A program made the position numbers and the translations under genes. The notes beneath the pieces were generated by a model. That model did no database searches. It saw only the letters and a program-made list of their open reading frames with translations, and was not told the DNA's origin. DNA of 64,000 nt from Chitinophagales bacterium. Its GTDB lineage: Bacteria; Bacteroidota; Bacteroidia; Chitinophagales; JADJOU01. Location of the stretch: NCBI GenBank assembly GCA_016787225.1, contig JAEUUY010000005.1, positions 1 to 64,000 on the forward strand, in the 5' to 3' direction. Below, piece after piece: positions 23,980 through 33,806 of this stretch. Each line of letters opens with the position of its first letter. The stretch's first letter is position 1.

Positions 23980-25608
23980 ATGTCTCCAAGTGAAAATTTC
24001 AATCAATTTGAAAATAAGTCCACCAATTACCCAGCCCTCACTACCCTCATCACCGTATTCTTCTTTTGGGGATTCATAGCGGCAGGCAATAGTATTTTCA
24101 TACCATTTTGTAAGCATAAATTTCATCTTGACCAGTTCCAAAGTCAGTTGGTAGATACTGCATTTTATTTTGCTTATTATATAGGTGCTTTGTTATTGTT
24201 TATATTTAGTAGTTTATTGAAAAGAGATATCGTGGGGTCATGGGGATATAAGAAAAGTATAATTTATGGTCTGCTTTTTTCTGCCCTTGGAGCTGCCACG
24301 ATGATTTTTGCAGTCCATCAAAATTCATTTCCGCAAATGTTATTTGGATTATTTATGGTAGCGCTAGGATTTTCTCTCCAGCAAACTAGTGCCAATCCCT
24401 TTGCTATTATACTCGGCGACCCCTCTACAGGCAACACGAGAATTAATCTCGGCGGAGGCATCAACTCTTTGGGCACTACTATTGGGCCTTTGGTCGTAGG
24501 ACTTGCATTATTTGGTACAGCCAAGGCAGTAGGTGATGAACAGATACAAAGTTTACCGCTATCAAAAGTTATGATATTGTATTCCTTTGTAGGGGCATTA
24601 TTCCTTGGTGCAGCTGCACTTTTTGGATTTTCGTCTAAAGTGCCAAATCAAGTCAATTCCGAAGTACCTGAAAATTCGAATAAGGCTATGATAAGTTTAA
24701 TTCTAATTACAGTTCTTTTAGCAGCATGCTTTATCCCTATTTTCTCCACCTATCAGTCCAGTTCAGTTATAATAGACAAAGCTGTTTTGGAGAAAACACG
24801 TTTTATATGGTTATTAATCGCTTTAGCTATTGTGATACTAGGACTGCCTTTTATTAATTTCCTTGCGTCTCGGAAAAAGGAAGGCTGGGGAGCCATGCAA
24901 TTTCCACAATTGACCTTTGGGATGATAGCCATTTTTATTTATGTGGGAGTAGAAGTCGCCATTGGCTCCAATCTAGGAGAATTATTGAAGCAGCCTGAAT
25001 TTGGAGGATATGAGGCTTCTGCTATCGCACCATTTATAGCTATGTATTGGGGGAGCTTGATGATAGGAAGATGGACAGGTGCAATAGCCGCACTTTCATT
25101 CTCCGATATAATAAAAAATCGTTTGAAACTCTTTGTTCCATTTATCGCATTTGGAGTGGTTTTAATCTTAACCTTCCTTGCAGGTCACAAGATAGAAATG
25201 CTCTACTGGTATGTGGTTTGTGTAGCAGCTCAGATGTTGGTCGCTTATTTTAGTCAAGATAAGGCTGCAAAAACGCTGATATTTTTTAGTTTTTTTGGCG
25301 TAGTAGCCATGCTGATAGGATTGCATACTACTGGACAAGTAGCTATCTATGCTTTTCTCAGCGGAGGCCTCGCCTGCTCTATCATGTGGCCGAGTATTTT
25401 TTCTATGGCTATTTCTGGTTTGGGAAAATATACCACTCAGGGCTCCGCCTTTCTTATCATGATGATACTTGGCGGTGCTATAATTCCTCCTATTCAAGGC
25501 AAATTAGCTGATATGAAAGGTATTCACCCTTCATTCTGGGTGGCAGTAGCTTGCTTTTTGATTCTAGGATGGTATGGTTTGTATGTGGGGCGGATATTGA
25601 GAAAATAG
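23980..25608 (+). CDS. Sugar MFS permease (FucP-like)
   Basis: A 542-residue inner-membrane transporter of the fucose/glucose/galactose:H+ symporter branch. The signature FFFWGFIAAGNSIFIPFCKHKF with YFAYYIGALLLF near the N-terminus matches FucP-type proteins, where an Asn/Glu in these helices is central to proton coupling. LGFSLQQTSANPFAIILGD and GGGINSLGTTIGPLVVG are the family's helix 4-5 motif. The extra length compared with FucP (about 440) comes from a larger central region around residues 220-300. The sugar cannot be told from sequence. It follows the toxin gene by 23 bases. Confidence 0.88.
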   Translation: MSPSENFNQFENKSTNYPALTTLITVFFFWGFIAAGNSIFIPFCKHKFHLDQFQSQLVDTAFYFAYYIGALLLFIFSSLLKRDIVGSWGYKKSIIYGLLFSALGAATMIFAVHQNSFPQMLFGLFMVALGFSLQQTSANPFAIILGDPSTGNTRINLGGGINSLGTTIGPLVVGLALFGTAKAVGDEQIQSLPLSKVMILYSFVGALFLGAAALFGFSSKVPNQVNSEVPENSNKAMISLILITVLLAACFIPIFSTYQSSSVIIDKAVLEKTRFIWLLIALAIVILGLPFINFLASRKKEGWGAMQFPQLTFGMIAIFIYVGVEVAIGSNLGELLKQPEFGGYEASAIAPFIAMYWGSLMIGRWTGAIAALSFSDIIKNRLKLFVPFIAFGVVLILTFLAGHKIEMLYWYVVCVAAQMLVAYFSQDKAAKTLIFFSFFGVVAMLIGLHTTGQVAIYAFLSGGLACSIMWPSIFSMAISGLGKYTTQGSAFLIMMILGGAIIPPIQGKLADMKGIHPSFWVAVACFLILGWYGLYVGRILRK

Positions 25609-25633
25609 ATCATACAAAGAAAGAATCCAACCA

Positions 25634-25972
25634 ATGACAAAAAAATCGCTAGACAGAAAAGCCGCCAAACAATTCATTGTTTCTAATAGAGATAATGGAA
25701 AAACTGACCAAGAAATTTATCATGAATTGACTGAGCAATATTTCGACAAAAAATCGGTAGCACTTTTAATTAATGAGACAATTACCAAAGAAAATAAGAA
25801 TAAGTATAGAGTATACAATAACATCTTGATTGGAATATTAATATTATTAGCCTTATATAAGCTTCTGGTAGTATTTTATTTAACGAAAGAGTCTGGTGAG
25901 CTTTGGGTACTTTTATTTGCATTATTTATTCCTCTATTATCCTTCTATGTTATTTATGAAATTTGGAATTAA
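25634..25972 (+). CDS. Small membrane protein, unknown
   Basis: A 112-residue protein with a soluble, charged N-terminal half (KKSLDRKAAKQFIVSNRDNGKTDQEIYHELTEQYF), which resembles a short helix-turn-helix-like fold, followed by two hydrophobic helices (ILIGILILLALYKLLVVF and WVLLFALFIPLLSFYVIYEI). I do not recognise the family. It begins 25 bases after the permease and may share its transcript. Confidence 0.6.
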   Translation: MTKKSLDRKAAKQFIVSNRDNGKTDQEIYHELTEQYFDKKSVALLINETITKENKNKYRVYNNILIGILILLALYKLLVVFYLTKESGELWVLLFALFIPLLSFYVIYEIWN

Positions 25973-26002
25973 AATAAACCTATTTACAAATTTTGTGGCA
26001 TA

Positions 26003-26188
26003 ATGAGTGGGCTAAGTTTTTTGCAAAACATGCGTAAAATTGAGACCAAAGAAGAATTACTTTTCAATGTAGTTGTCATAGGTACTATTGTAGCTTTGTC
26101 CTTTTTCTTAGATTATAAAATGTTTCCAAATTATAACCCTAATGGTTTAAGGAAAGACATGAATGGTGATTATATTTTCAGCAGATAG
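26003..26188 (+). CDS. Small single-pass membrane protein, unknown
   Basis: A 61-residue predicted protein with one hydrophobic segment (LFNVVVIGTIVALSFFLDYKMF) after a charged N-terminus, and a short polar tail. It lies 30 bases after the previous small membrane gene. Its coding status rests only on the good start, hydrophobic segment and gene order. No family is recognised. Confidence 0.45.
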   Translation: MSGLSFLQNMRKIETKEELLFNVVVIGTIVALSFFLDYKMFPNYNPNGLRKDMNGDYIFSR

Positions 26189-26414
26189 TCGATTTCCATA
26201 ATTTAGAGATTCTGTCTACTTTCAACCAAGTCTCCCATTTTTACCAATATTTAAACCGCAAAAAGGCAGAGATTTAATAAATTTGCCAACTTTGAGACTG
26301 GCTTCGACCTCGTTTTCAGACAATCTGACATATTTCCCAGATAATGAATGAGATTTGAGGTCAGACAATGAAAAAACACACGAAAATAATTATTCATCGT
26401 AAGTAAAATATAGA

Positions 26415-29400
26415 ATGTTAAATCTACTCAGCAAGTCCTTGACTAAAATTATGGGCGGAAGCAAACAAGACAAGGATGTCAAAGCAGCCACTCCATTGGT
26501 TATAAAAATCAACGAAATATATCAGACCTTATCTGGTCTATCAAACGATCAGTTGCGAGCTAAAACAGCTGAGTTTAAGTCGAAAATAGCAGATTATGTT
26601 TCAGATATTGATAGTGCCATTGCCGAATTTAAGCAAAAGGCAAATGAGGAAGAAGAAGTCTTACAAAAAGAAAAATATCTGAATAAAATAGATGAGCTCG
26701 TTAAGGAAAAAGATAAGCACCTCGAAGAGGTCTTAATGGAGATTCTGCCTGAAGCTTTTGCCGTAGTGAAGGAAACTGCTAGAAGATTTACAGAAAATAT
26801 TAACTTAAGTCTCACTGCGAATGAACTTGATCGTGAGCTAGCCGTTTCAAAAGGTCATGTTACTATAAATGGTGATCAAGCGACCTATCAAAACCATTGG
26901 AAAGCGGCTGGCAATGAAGTGCATTGGAATATGATTCATTACGATGTACAGCTTATCGGTGGGATAGCCCTGCACCAAGGTAAGATATCAGAAATGGCTA
27001 CGGGGGAAGGTAAGACCTTAGTAGCTACTCTACCCGTTTACCTCAATGCGCTGACTGGGTTGGGAGTGCATGTAGTTACAGTCAATGATTATCTGGCATT
27101 GAGAGACAGTGAATGGAATGCTCCTATATTTAATTTTTTAGGATTGAGAGTTGACTGTATCGACCAAACCCCTCCGAATAGCGATAGAAGAAAAATGGCT
27201 TACAATTCTGATATCACCTATGGAACGAATAATGAATTTGGTTTTGATTATTTGCGTGACAACATGGTGGAATTTACTGAAGAATTAGTGCAAAAAAAAC
27301 ACCATTATGCTATAGTAGATGAAACAGACTCCGTATTAATAGATGATGCTCGTACTCCATTGATTATCTCTGGTAGAGTCGATATGACGGACAAAGATGA
27401 GGTACTTTTCAATATGCTAAAGCCTCGTATAGCCCGTATTATGGATCAGCAGAAACAAATAGTTAATAAAATATTTAACGAAGCAAAAGCACTCATAGCA
27501 GAAGGGGACTTAACAGATACCGGCGGTGGTATGGCCTTATTAAGAGCTCATAGAGGCTTGCCTCGTTATACTCCATTGATTCGCTATCTGAGCGAGGAAG
27601 GAAGCAAACAAATCCTCTTAAAAACAGAAGGTCGCTATCTACAGGATAATCAAAAAGATATGCCCAAGGTCGATGAACCTTTGCTATTTACCATTGATGA
27701 AAAAAATAACTCTGTGAGTTTGACTGACAAAGGGATAGAATTGATCACGGCTAGCGGAGAAGAAAAAGATTTTTTTGTCATTCCTGACTTAGGTACCGAG
27801 TTTGGTAGAGTCGATAAGTCTGAATTGTCACAGCAAGAAAAACTGAAAAAGAAAAATGATATCATGCAAAATTTCCGTGAAAAATCGGAGCGATTGCATG
27901 TGGTGACTCAATTGTTAAAAGCTTACACACTTTTCGAGAAAGACATACAATATGTAGTCATGGACAATAAGGTAAAAATCGTCGATGAAAATACGGGGCG
28001 AATCATGGAAGGCCGTCGCTACAGCGATGGTCTGCACCAAGCTATCGAAGCCAAAGAAGGGGTCAAAGTAGAAGCTTCTTCTCAAACTGTGGCGACCATC
28101 ACGTTACAAAATTATTTCCGCATGTATCACAAATTAGCGGGAATGACTGGTACAGCAGAAACAGAAGCTAAAGAATTTTGGGATATATATAAGCTAGATG
28201 TGGTAACTGTACCTACAAATAAACCTATAGCTAGAAAGGATAGAAATGACTTGATATACAAAACTAAGCGTGAGAAGTATAATGCTATCATAGATCAAAT
28301 AGTTGCTTATCAGGAAGCAGGTCGACCTGTACTCGTAGGAACCACCAATGTAGAAGTATCCGAACTTTTAAGCAGAATGCTCACCATTCGAAAAATTAAG
28401 CACAATGTCTTAAATGCCAAGCAACATAGTCGTGAAGCAGACATTGTAGCTGAAGCAGGAAAGGCTGGCGCAGTAACTATTGCAACTAACATGGCAGGCC
28501 GAGGTACGGATATCAAGATCAGTGAGGATATCAAAGCGATTGGAGGACTCGCTATCATAGGTTCTGAGAGACATGAATCTAGGAGGATAGATAGACAGCT
28601 CCGCGGTAGAGCTGGTCGTCAAGGAGACCCAGGAGAATCTGTTTTCTATGTGTCCCTAGAAGATGACTTGATGCGTATTTTTGGCTCCGATAGAATCTCT
28701 AAAGTCATGGATACTCTTGGGCTTAAGGAAGGAGAAGTCATTGAAAGCGGACTTATCACTAAACAAATAGAAAAGGCGCAAACCAAGGTAGAGGAAAACC
28801 ACTTTGGCATGCGTAAGAGACTATTGGAATATGATGATGTCATGAACGCTCAGCGCGATGTTATCTATAAACGAAGACGCAATGCCCTTTTTGGAGATAG
28901 ACTACAGATAGATATAGAGAATATAATTTACAATGTCATCGCTGATATTGTAAAACATAATAAGGATACAAAGGATTATGAAAACTTCAATATTGAACTT
29001 TTACAGTATTTCGGCATAGAAAGCCCTATCTCTGAAAGTGATTTTGAAATTAAAACCATACATGAACTGAATAACACGCTTCTGAATCAAATTCACGATT
29101 ATAGAAAAAAGAATGCACAGGATTTGATAGCCAGCATTTATCCTGCATTTGAGAATATAGCTAAAAATCAGCCTCATATCATCAATGTGATTCTACCAAT
29201 AGAAGTTAATGGTCAAGAAATTAATATCTTTTGTAAACTCTCTGAAGCCTTGTCTAGCAAAGGTCAATCGATACCTAAAGATGTAGAAAAATCGATTGTA
29301 TTATCTAATATTGATGACCTGTGGACTAAACATCTGCGAGAGATGGACGAATTGAAACAATCAGTTCAAAATGCTGTATGGGAGCAGAAAGATCCTATTG

Positions 29401-29720
29401 TCATTTACAAAAAAGAAGCTTTTGATCTGTTTCAGAAAATGATTATGAATTCCAACTTTATGCTAGCTCAGCTTCTGGTCAAGTACAAACTCAAGGAAGA
29501 ACAGAAGGAATTCAAAGCAACAAGTCAAGTGCAACATTCCAATAAGGTAAGAGATATCCAATCGAATAGTGGTGCATTTGAAAATGATGACTACGGTGCG
29601 AATGAAAATGACCTCATGAATCCACCTAAGCGTGAACCAATACGAGTGGAAAACCGAGTGGGTAGAAACGACCCCTGTCCATGTGGTAGCGGTAAGAAGT
29701 ATAAGAATTGTCACGGGTAG
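26415..29720 (+). CDS. secA: Preprotein translocase ATPase SecA
   Basis: An 1101-residue motor that drives unfolded preproteins through SecYEG. The nucleotide-binding fold shows MATGEGKTLVATLPVYLNAL (Walker A), VDETDSVLIDDARTPLI (DEAD-type Walker B), and the second ATPase half with VTIATNMAGRGTDIKI and GSERHESRRIDRQLRGRAGR. The end is a zinc-binding tail, CPCGSGKKYKNCHG, whose cysteines and histidine ligate one zinc and which binds SecB or lipids in other bacteria. It is longer than E. coli SecA (901), as is usual for Bacteroidota, with additional sequence in the N-terminal and preprotein cross-linking regions. Confidence 0.97.
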   Translation: MLNLLSKSLTKIMGGSKQDKDVKAATPLVIKINEIYQTLSGLSNDQLRAKTAEFKSKIADYVSDIDSAIAEFKQKANEEEEVLQKEKYLNKIDELVKEKDKHLEEVLMEILPEAFAVVKETARRFTENINLSLTANELDRELAVSKGHVTINGDQATYQNHWKAAGNEVHWNMIHYDVQLIGGIALHQGKISEMATGEGKTLVATLPVYLNALTGLGVHVVTVNDYLALRDSEWNAPIFNFLGLRVDCIDQTPPNSDRRKMAYNSDITYGTNNEFGFDYLRDNMVEFTEELVQKKHHYAIVDETDSVLIDDARTPLIISGRVDMTDKDEVLFNMLKPRIARIMDQQKQIVNKIFNEAKALIAEGDLTDTGGGMALLRAHRGLPRYTPLIRYLSEEGSKQILLKTEGRYLQDNQKDMPKVDEPLLFTIDEKNNSVSLTDKGIELITASGEEKDFFVIPDLGTEFGRVDKSELSQQEKLKKKNDIMQNFREKSERLHVVTQLLKAYTLFEKDIQYVVMDNKVKIVDENTGRIMEGRRYSDGLHQAIEAKEGVKVEASSQTVATITLQNYFRMYHKLAGMTGTAETEAKEFWDIYKLDVVTVPTNKPIARKDRNDLIYKTKREKYNAIIDQIVAYQEAGRPVLVGTTNVEVSELLSRMLTIRKIKHNVLNAKQHSREADIVAEAGKAGAVTIATNMAGRGTDIKISEDIKAIGGLAIIGSERHESRRIDRQLRGRAGRQGDPGESVFYVSLEDDLMRIFGSDRISKVMDTLGLKEGEVIESGLITKQIEKAQTKVEENHFGMRKRLLEYDDVMNAQRDVIYKRRRNALFGDRLQIDIENIIYNVIADIVKHNKDTKDYENFNIELLQYFGIESPISESDFEIKTIHELNNTLLNQIHDYRKKNAQDLIASIYPAFENIAKNQPHIINVILPIEVNGQEINIFCKLSEALSSKGQSIPKDVEKSIVLSNIDDLWTKHLREMDELKQSVQNAVWEQKDPIVIYKKEAFDLFQKMIMNSNFMLAQLLVKYKLKEEQKEFKATSQVQHSNKVRDIQSNSGAFENDDYGANENDLMNPPKREPIRVENRVGRNDPCPCGSGKKYKNCHG

Positions 29721-29805
29721 TTTACCGGAAGAACTTCCCTTTCCTTTTATAAATAAACACTTTAGTAAATCATTTAAGGATTTCATTAAACCTTGAATGA
29801 TTATT

Positions 29806-30384
29806 TCACAAATTTATTTGTAAACCTAGTTGAAATATTGAATTATTAATCCCCCTATTGGGTGATTTTAATTGAGCATTGCTTAGGTGACGAATTCCTG
29901 TACCTAAAAATAGACTTTGATTACTATCACACTTAACTAGAAACCCAAGGACAACATATTCAGAAAAAATAAATCCAGGAGCCTGCCTTGGAAAAGCTTC
30001 GCTTATATAATGTGGACCTGCACTAACAGTAAGATATAAATGAAGATTATCCTTAATTATATTCTTTCGAATCATAACGCCAACATTCAGCCCAATCTCC
30101 TGACCAGTAATAACAATATTATCAGCAGGGTTACTCAGAAATTGACTAACCCCAAACTGTGGATTTACCAGCGCATCGATACCCCAATTCTTTTTAGAAA
30201 TTAATTTCCTAAAATAATATATGTTAGCTATATTCACTTTATAATCATAGCTAACATCCAAGGCTAATTGGCTGCCATGCGTAAAGGAAAATCCTAATTT
30301 GTGCTGAGAACTCAATCCATTCTGCGTGATGGCAGATTGGAAAAAAATAATACTAAAAAGAAAGAATAAAATTTTGGAACCCAC
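29806..30384 (-). CDS. PagL-like lipid A deacylase homologue
   Basis: A 192-residue outer-membrane barrel with a signal peptide (SKILFFLFSIIFFQSAITQ). It has the PagL signature near its C-terminus, RHLSNAQLKSPNRGIN: the catalytic His is residue 166 and Ser is residue 168. At Ser+12, where P. aeruginosa PagL has the catalytic Glu140, this protein has Asn180. PagL removes the 3-O-linked acyl chain of lipid A. The substitution leaves activity doubtful. It lies just upstream (on the minus strand, after rpoD) of no recognisable lipid A gene. Confidence 0.75.
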   Translation of the reverse strand: MGSKILFFLFSIIFFQSAITQNGLSSQHKLGFSFTHGSQLALDVSYDYKVNIANIYYFRKLISKKNWGIDALVNPQFGVSQFLSNPADNIVITGQEIGLNVGVMIRKNIIKDNLHLYLTVSAGPHYISEAFPRQAPGFIFSEYVVLGFLVKCDSNQSLFLGTGIRHLSNAQLKSPNRGINNSIFQLGLQINL

Positions 30385-30425
30385 GATTGAATGTAAGAAC
30401 CAATATTACTCAATTTTTTTAAAAA

Positions 30426-31292
30426 CTATCCTAAATAAGTCTTTAATAACTTGCTGCGAGAAGCTGCACGGAGTTTCACGATAGCTTTATCTTTAATCTG
30501 ACGGACACGCTCACGAGTAATACCTAATTCCTCGCCAATATCTTCTAAGCTCATAGGGTGATCGATACCGATACCATAATATAGTTTTACAATTTCACGT
30601 TGACGGAAAGTCAATGTAGATAAAGAACGTTCTGTTTCTTTTCGCAAAGAATCAATATATTCCATATGACTATCTGCAAAGTCAGCATTGTCATTCTGCA
30701 GAACATCTGATAATGAGCTAGACTCTCCTTCGATTAGTGGAGCATCTAGAGAGGTATGTCTTGACGATAATTTAAGGGTCTGCTCTATCTCTCGTTGAGG
30801 AATTCCTAAATAAATAGAGAGCTCCTCCACACTTGGTTCACGGTCATATTCTTGCTCGAGATGAATAAGTGCTTTTCTGATTTTAGAAAGCGAACCTACT
30901 TTATTTAGTGGCAATCGTACCAATCTCGATTGCTCAGCCAAAGCCTGCATGATTGACTGTCGAATCCACCAAACGGCGTAGGAAATAAACTTGAATCCTC
31001 TCGTTTCATCAAATTTTTGCGCAGCTTTAACTAAACCTACATTCCCTTCATTGATAAGGTCGTTGAGAGTCAATCCTTGATTTTGGTATTGCTTAGCTAC
31101 GGATACTACGAATCTCAGATTGGCATTGACTAATTTTTCTAGAGCTAATTGATCGCCTTTTTTGATTCTTTTTGCCAATTCTACTTCTTCTTCAGCCGTT
31201 ATTAGCTCTACCCTGCCTATCTCTTGCAGATATTTTTCTACTGACTGACTCTCTCTATTAGTGATTGATTTTGAAATCTTTAACTGGCGCAT
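30426..31292 (-). CDS. rpoD: Primary RNA polymerase sigma factor
   Basis: A 288-residue sigma-70 factor without the long region 1.1 and non-conserved region, as is characteristic of Bacteroidota housekeeping sigma factors. Region 1.2 is [20 protein letters not shown]; regions 2.1-2.4 include [38 protein letters not shown] and [19 protein letters not shown]. Region 3 is next, and region 4.2 is [18 protein letters not shown], which contacts the -33 element. It directs transcription from TAnnTTTG promoters like the many seen in this window. No partner gene or anti-sigma factor is adjacent. Confidence 0.95.
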   Translation of the reverse strand: MRQLKISKSITNRESQSVEKYLQEIGRVELITAEEEVELAKRIKKGDQLALEKLVNANLRFVVSVAKQYQNQGLTLNDLINEGNVGLVKAAQKFDETRGFKFISYAVWWIRQSIMQALAEQSRLVRLPLNKVGSLSKIRKALIHLEQEYDREPSVEELSIYLGIPQREIEQTLKLSSRHTSLDAPLIEGESSSLSDVLQNDNADFADSHMEYIDSLRKETERSLSTLTFRQREIVKLYYGIGIDHPMSLEDIGEELGITRERVRQIKDKAIVKLRAASRSKLLKTYLG

Positions 31293-31434
31293 TTTCTAGA
31301 CTCTTGATTTTGTTATAACATTGGGTTAAACCCTAATTGTATTAAAAAAGTTCCAAAAGTATTGTTTTTTATGTGAATTAGAGGATATTTGCCGACTATT
31401 TGACTTATTTTGTGGTTAAAATGTGTATTAAAAC

Positions 31435-31983
31435 ATGAAATTGTTACTGATTACTGACAATCCTATCGTTATACAATATCTTGAAAAAGTTCAAAATGGA
31501 TATCAGCTAGGAAGTATTTTTATTGATTTTCTTTTGATTCAAAAATCGGATGAAGTATTTAATTTAGAGAATCAACTTAAACAGCAGAAATATCATTTAA
31601 TTTTGGGTCTCACACAAGGTAAATTTGTAGGCGAATATATCTCAAGTGAGACGGTAGTCAATGCAGTCAACAACTATCTCGACCTACCCTTGCGATTTGA
31701 TGAAAATAAATTCGAGCCCCATGACGTGAAACAACCACCCACAAGTATTGTTAATAGGACTACCTCATATTTTAATGTTTTTCTAGAAATCCCTAAAGCG
31801 GTATCCTTGACCCATGAAGACCAAACCATTGAACTTTCTTTATCCCGACTCGATGTAGATTCTTTACTGAATTATTACCTAGCCTACCCTATGCACAAGC
31901 ATAAAGCGAATTATTATATTTTAAATTATCAAGGAGAATTCCCCACAAATTATTTAATTGATTTATTTCATAAATTGGATTAA
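31435..31983 (+). CDS. Unrecognised 182-residue protein
   Basis: The start, MKLLLITDNPIVIQYLEKVQ, is a beta strand and helix like the beginning of nucleotide-binding or nucleoside phosphorylase folds, but no catalytic motif follows that I can name. The middle (YHLILGLTQGKFVGEYISSETVV) and the end (LNYQGEFPTNYLIDLF) are well formed. No signal peptide or membrane segment is visible. It lies alone between the divergent rpoD and fabH. I assign no function. Confidence 0.6.
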   Translation: MKLLLITDNPIVIQYLEKVQNGYQLGSIFIDFLLIQKSDEVFNLENQLKQQKYHLILGLTQGKFVGEYISSETVVNAVNNYLDLPLRFDENKFEPHDVKQPPTSIVNRTTSYFNVFLEIPKAVSLTHEDQTIELSLSRLDVDSLLNYYLAYPMHKHKANYYILNYQGEFPTNYLIDLFHKLD

Positions 31984-32054
31984 CATATTCAATTGCAATA
32001 GTTTTATATCCAAAAATGAACCTTAAGAATTAAATGCGAATAATTTTTTTCATT

Positions 32055-32062
32055 TACCTTTG
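32055..32062 (+). promoter_or_regulatory. -7 element for fabH
   Basis: TACCTTTG gives a start near 32069, 18 bases before the ATG at 32087. The in-frame TTG at 32060 lies inside this element, so the longer start is unlikely. Confidence 0.5.
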
Positions 32063-32086
32063 TTCTTTGAACTAATAAATCTAAAA

Positions 32087-33070
32087 ATGATTAGAGCAGT
32101 AATCACCGGTGTAGGAGGATATGTTCCTGACTATGTTATGACCAATGAAGAGCTATCTACCATGGTAGATACCAATGATGAGTGGATTATGACTAGAACA
32201 GGTATAAAGGAAAGACGAATATTAAAAGTAGGAGCTACATCAACCATGGCCATTAAGGCTATAGATGAACTTTTGAAAAAAACAAACACCAAACCCGAAG
32301 AGGTTGATTTATTGCTTTTAGCCACCGTAACACCCGACATGCGTGTACCTGCCACCGTAAACATAATTCAGGAAAAAATGGGTTTGATCAATGCATGGGG
32401 ATTTGACTATCAGGCAGGTTGTAGTGGTTTCCTATTTGGTATAGAAATAGTTCAACGATTTGTCGAATCTGGTAGATACAAAAAGGCTGTCTTGGTAGGA
32501 TCAGATATGATGTCTAGCATCACGAATTATAAAGATAGAAATACCTGTATATTATTTGGAGATGGTGCAGCAGCTATTATGGTTGAGCCTATAATAGACA
32601 GCGAATATGGTATTATAGATACTCAAAACTACTGCGATAGTGCTGGTGCTATAGAATGCCTAAATGTAAAGCGCCACGGCTCTGCTTACCCATTGACAGC
32701 GGACAATTATGCACTTGACGAGCATTTTGTTTACCAAGATGGTAAAAGAGTGTTTGTGCGTGCAGTAAAAGGAATGGCTGACGTAGTGGAGGAGGTGATG
32801 GCTCGTAATCAATTAAGCAAAGACAATCTAGCTTGGTTGGTACCACATCAAGCGAATAAGAGAATTATAGATGCTGCTAGAGATCGCGCAGGCTTGACAG
32901 AAGATAAAGTCATGCTCAATATTCATCGCTATGGCAATACAACCAATGCCACAATTCCTCTTTGTCTTTGGGAATATGAAAAGCAACTTAAAAAAGGTGA
33001 CAACATCATGCTATGTGCTTTTGGAGCCGGATATACTTGGGGGTCTGCTTATGTAAAATGGGGATACTAA
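32087..33070 (+). CDS. fabH: Beta-ketoacyl-ACP synthase III
   Basis: A 327-residue thiolase-fold enzyme that condenses acetyl-CoA (or branched acyl-CoA) with malonyl-ACP to start fatty-acid synthesis. The start ATG at 32087 gives the typical MIRAVITGVGGYVPDYVMTN. The catalytic triad is visible: Cys in YQAGCSGFLFG, His in WLVPHQANKRIID, and Asn in YGNTTNATIPL. The early segment TNDEWIMTRTGIKERRI forms the CoA-binding loop. Length is normal for FabH (317-335). The next gene begins 11 bases downstream. Confidence 0.95.
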   Translation: MIRAVITGVGGYVPDYVMTNEELSTMVDTNDEWIMTRTGIKERRILKVGATSTMAIKAIDELLKKTNTKPEEVDLLLLATVTPDMRVPATVNIIQEKMGLINAWGFDYQAGCSGFLFGIEIVQRFVESGRYKKAVLVGSDMMSSITNYKDRNTCILFGDGAAAIMVEPIIDSEYGIIDTQNYCDSAGAIECLNVKRHGSAYPLTADNYALDEHFVYQDGKRVFVRAVKGMADVVEEVMARNQLSKDNLAWLVPHQANKRIIDAARDRAGLTEDKVMLNIHRYGNTTNATIPLCLWEYEKQLKKGDNIMLCAFGAGYTWGSAYVKWGY

Positions 33071-33081
33071 ATAATTTACTC

Positions 33082-33636
33082 ATGTTTAAGCACATTATAT
33101 TAATCGTTCTTATTTTTTCAACACAGGATTTTTTTACACAGAATTCAAAGTCAAGAAAAAGGACTAGTACAACCTTAGTCAGTCTTCAAATTACCCAAAC
33201 TTCCATGTGGTGCGGGGGTGCTAGACCAAGTGAAGAAATGGAAAAAGAATTTAATACACCTAGACCCTATCCCAATCTTACTCTGTATATAAGAAAGGAT
33301 ACCAACGCCATTTCAAGACCAGTTTTATACACTATCACTACTGATGATGCTGGTAAGGCTTCAATCAAATTACCTCCAGGCAAGTATGTAGTAGTGAATA
33401 TTGAGAAAAAGGATGATTCTGTATATAATGCTACCATTTCAAAGTATAAGGATGCTACAGAGACTACAGGTCCTATAGATATCAACTGCTATAAAATATT
33501 TATGGCAGAACCTGATTTTACAATTGTGGTTTCCAAATTAAGACCAAGGAATGTTAGAGTTACCCATAATTATCGAAAACACTGTAATTGGTCTGGCGCA
33601 CCATGCGTTGAATTTAGAGGTCACTATCCACCTTAA
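33082..33636 (+). CDS. Exported protein, unknown
   Basis: A 184-residue protein starting at the ATG 33082 (MFKHIILIVLIFSTQDFFTQ, a signal peptide). A longer frame reaching into fabH is not supported. The mature part has a beta-sandwich look with a SIKLPPGKYVVVNIEKKDD segment that recalls carboxypeptidase-regulatory or transthyretin-like domains, and four cysteines (MWCGG, NCYK, HCNW, PCVEF). It probably sits in the periplasm or at the surface. Function unknown. Confidence 0.6.
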   Translation: MFKHIILIVLIFSTQDFFTQNSKSRKRTSTTLVSLQITQTSMWCGGARPSEEMEKEFNTPRPYPNLTLYIRKDTNAISRPVLYTITTDDAGKASIKLPPGKYVVVNIEKKDDSVYNATISKYKDATETTGPIDINCYKIFMAEPDFTIVVSKLRPRNVRVTHNYRKHCNWSGAPCVEFRGHYPP

Positions 33637-33806
33637 GGATAAATAGAAAAATTTTGCTGATTTTAAATGCATCTCACTTATCTTTGTGAGTTATAGCATA
33701 CGTGTTAATATGAAATAAGTATAAAGATAATCAAACATTTTCACCCCAAGTGATGATTACTTTCTATACGAGTTGCGTGTGACCTTTGAAGAATAAAAAT
33801 AAACAC

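Noticed and set aside
32060-32086. Upstream TTG start for fabH
   Set aside because: The codon lies inside the -7 element and the protein family begins at the ATG 32087.
33013-33081. Longer start for the exported protein overlapping fabH
   Set aside because: The internal ATG at 33082 begins a clear signal peptide and removes the overlap.
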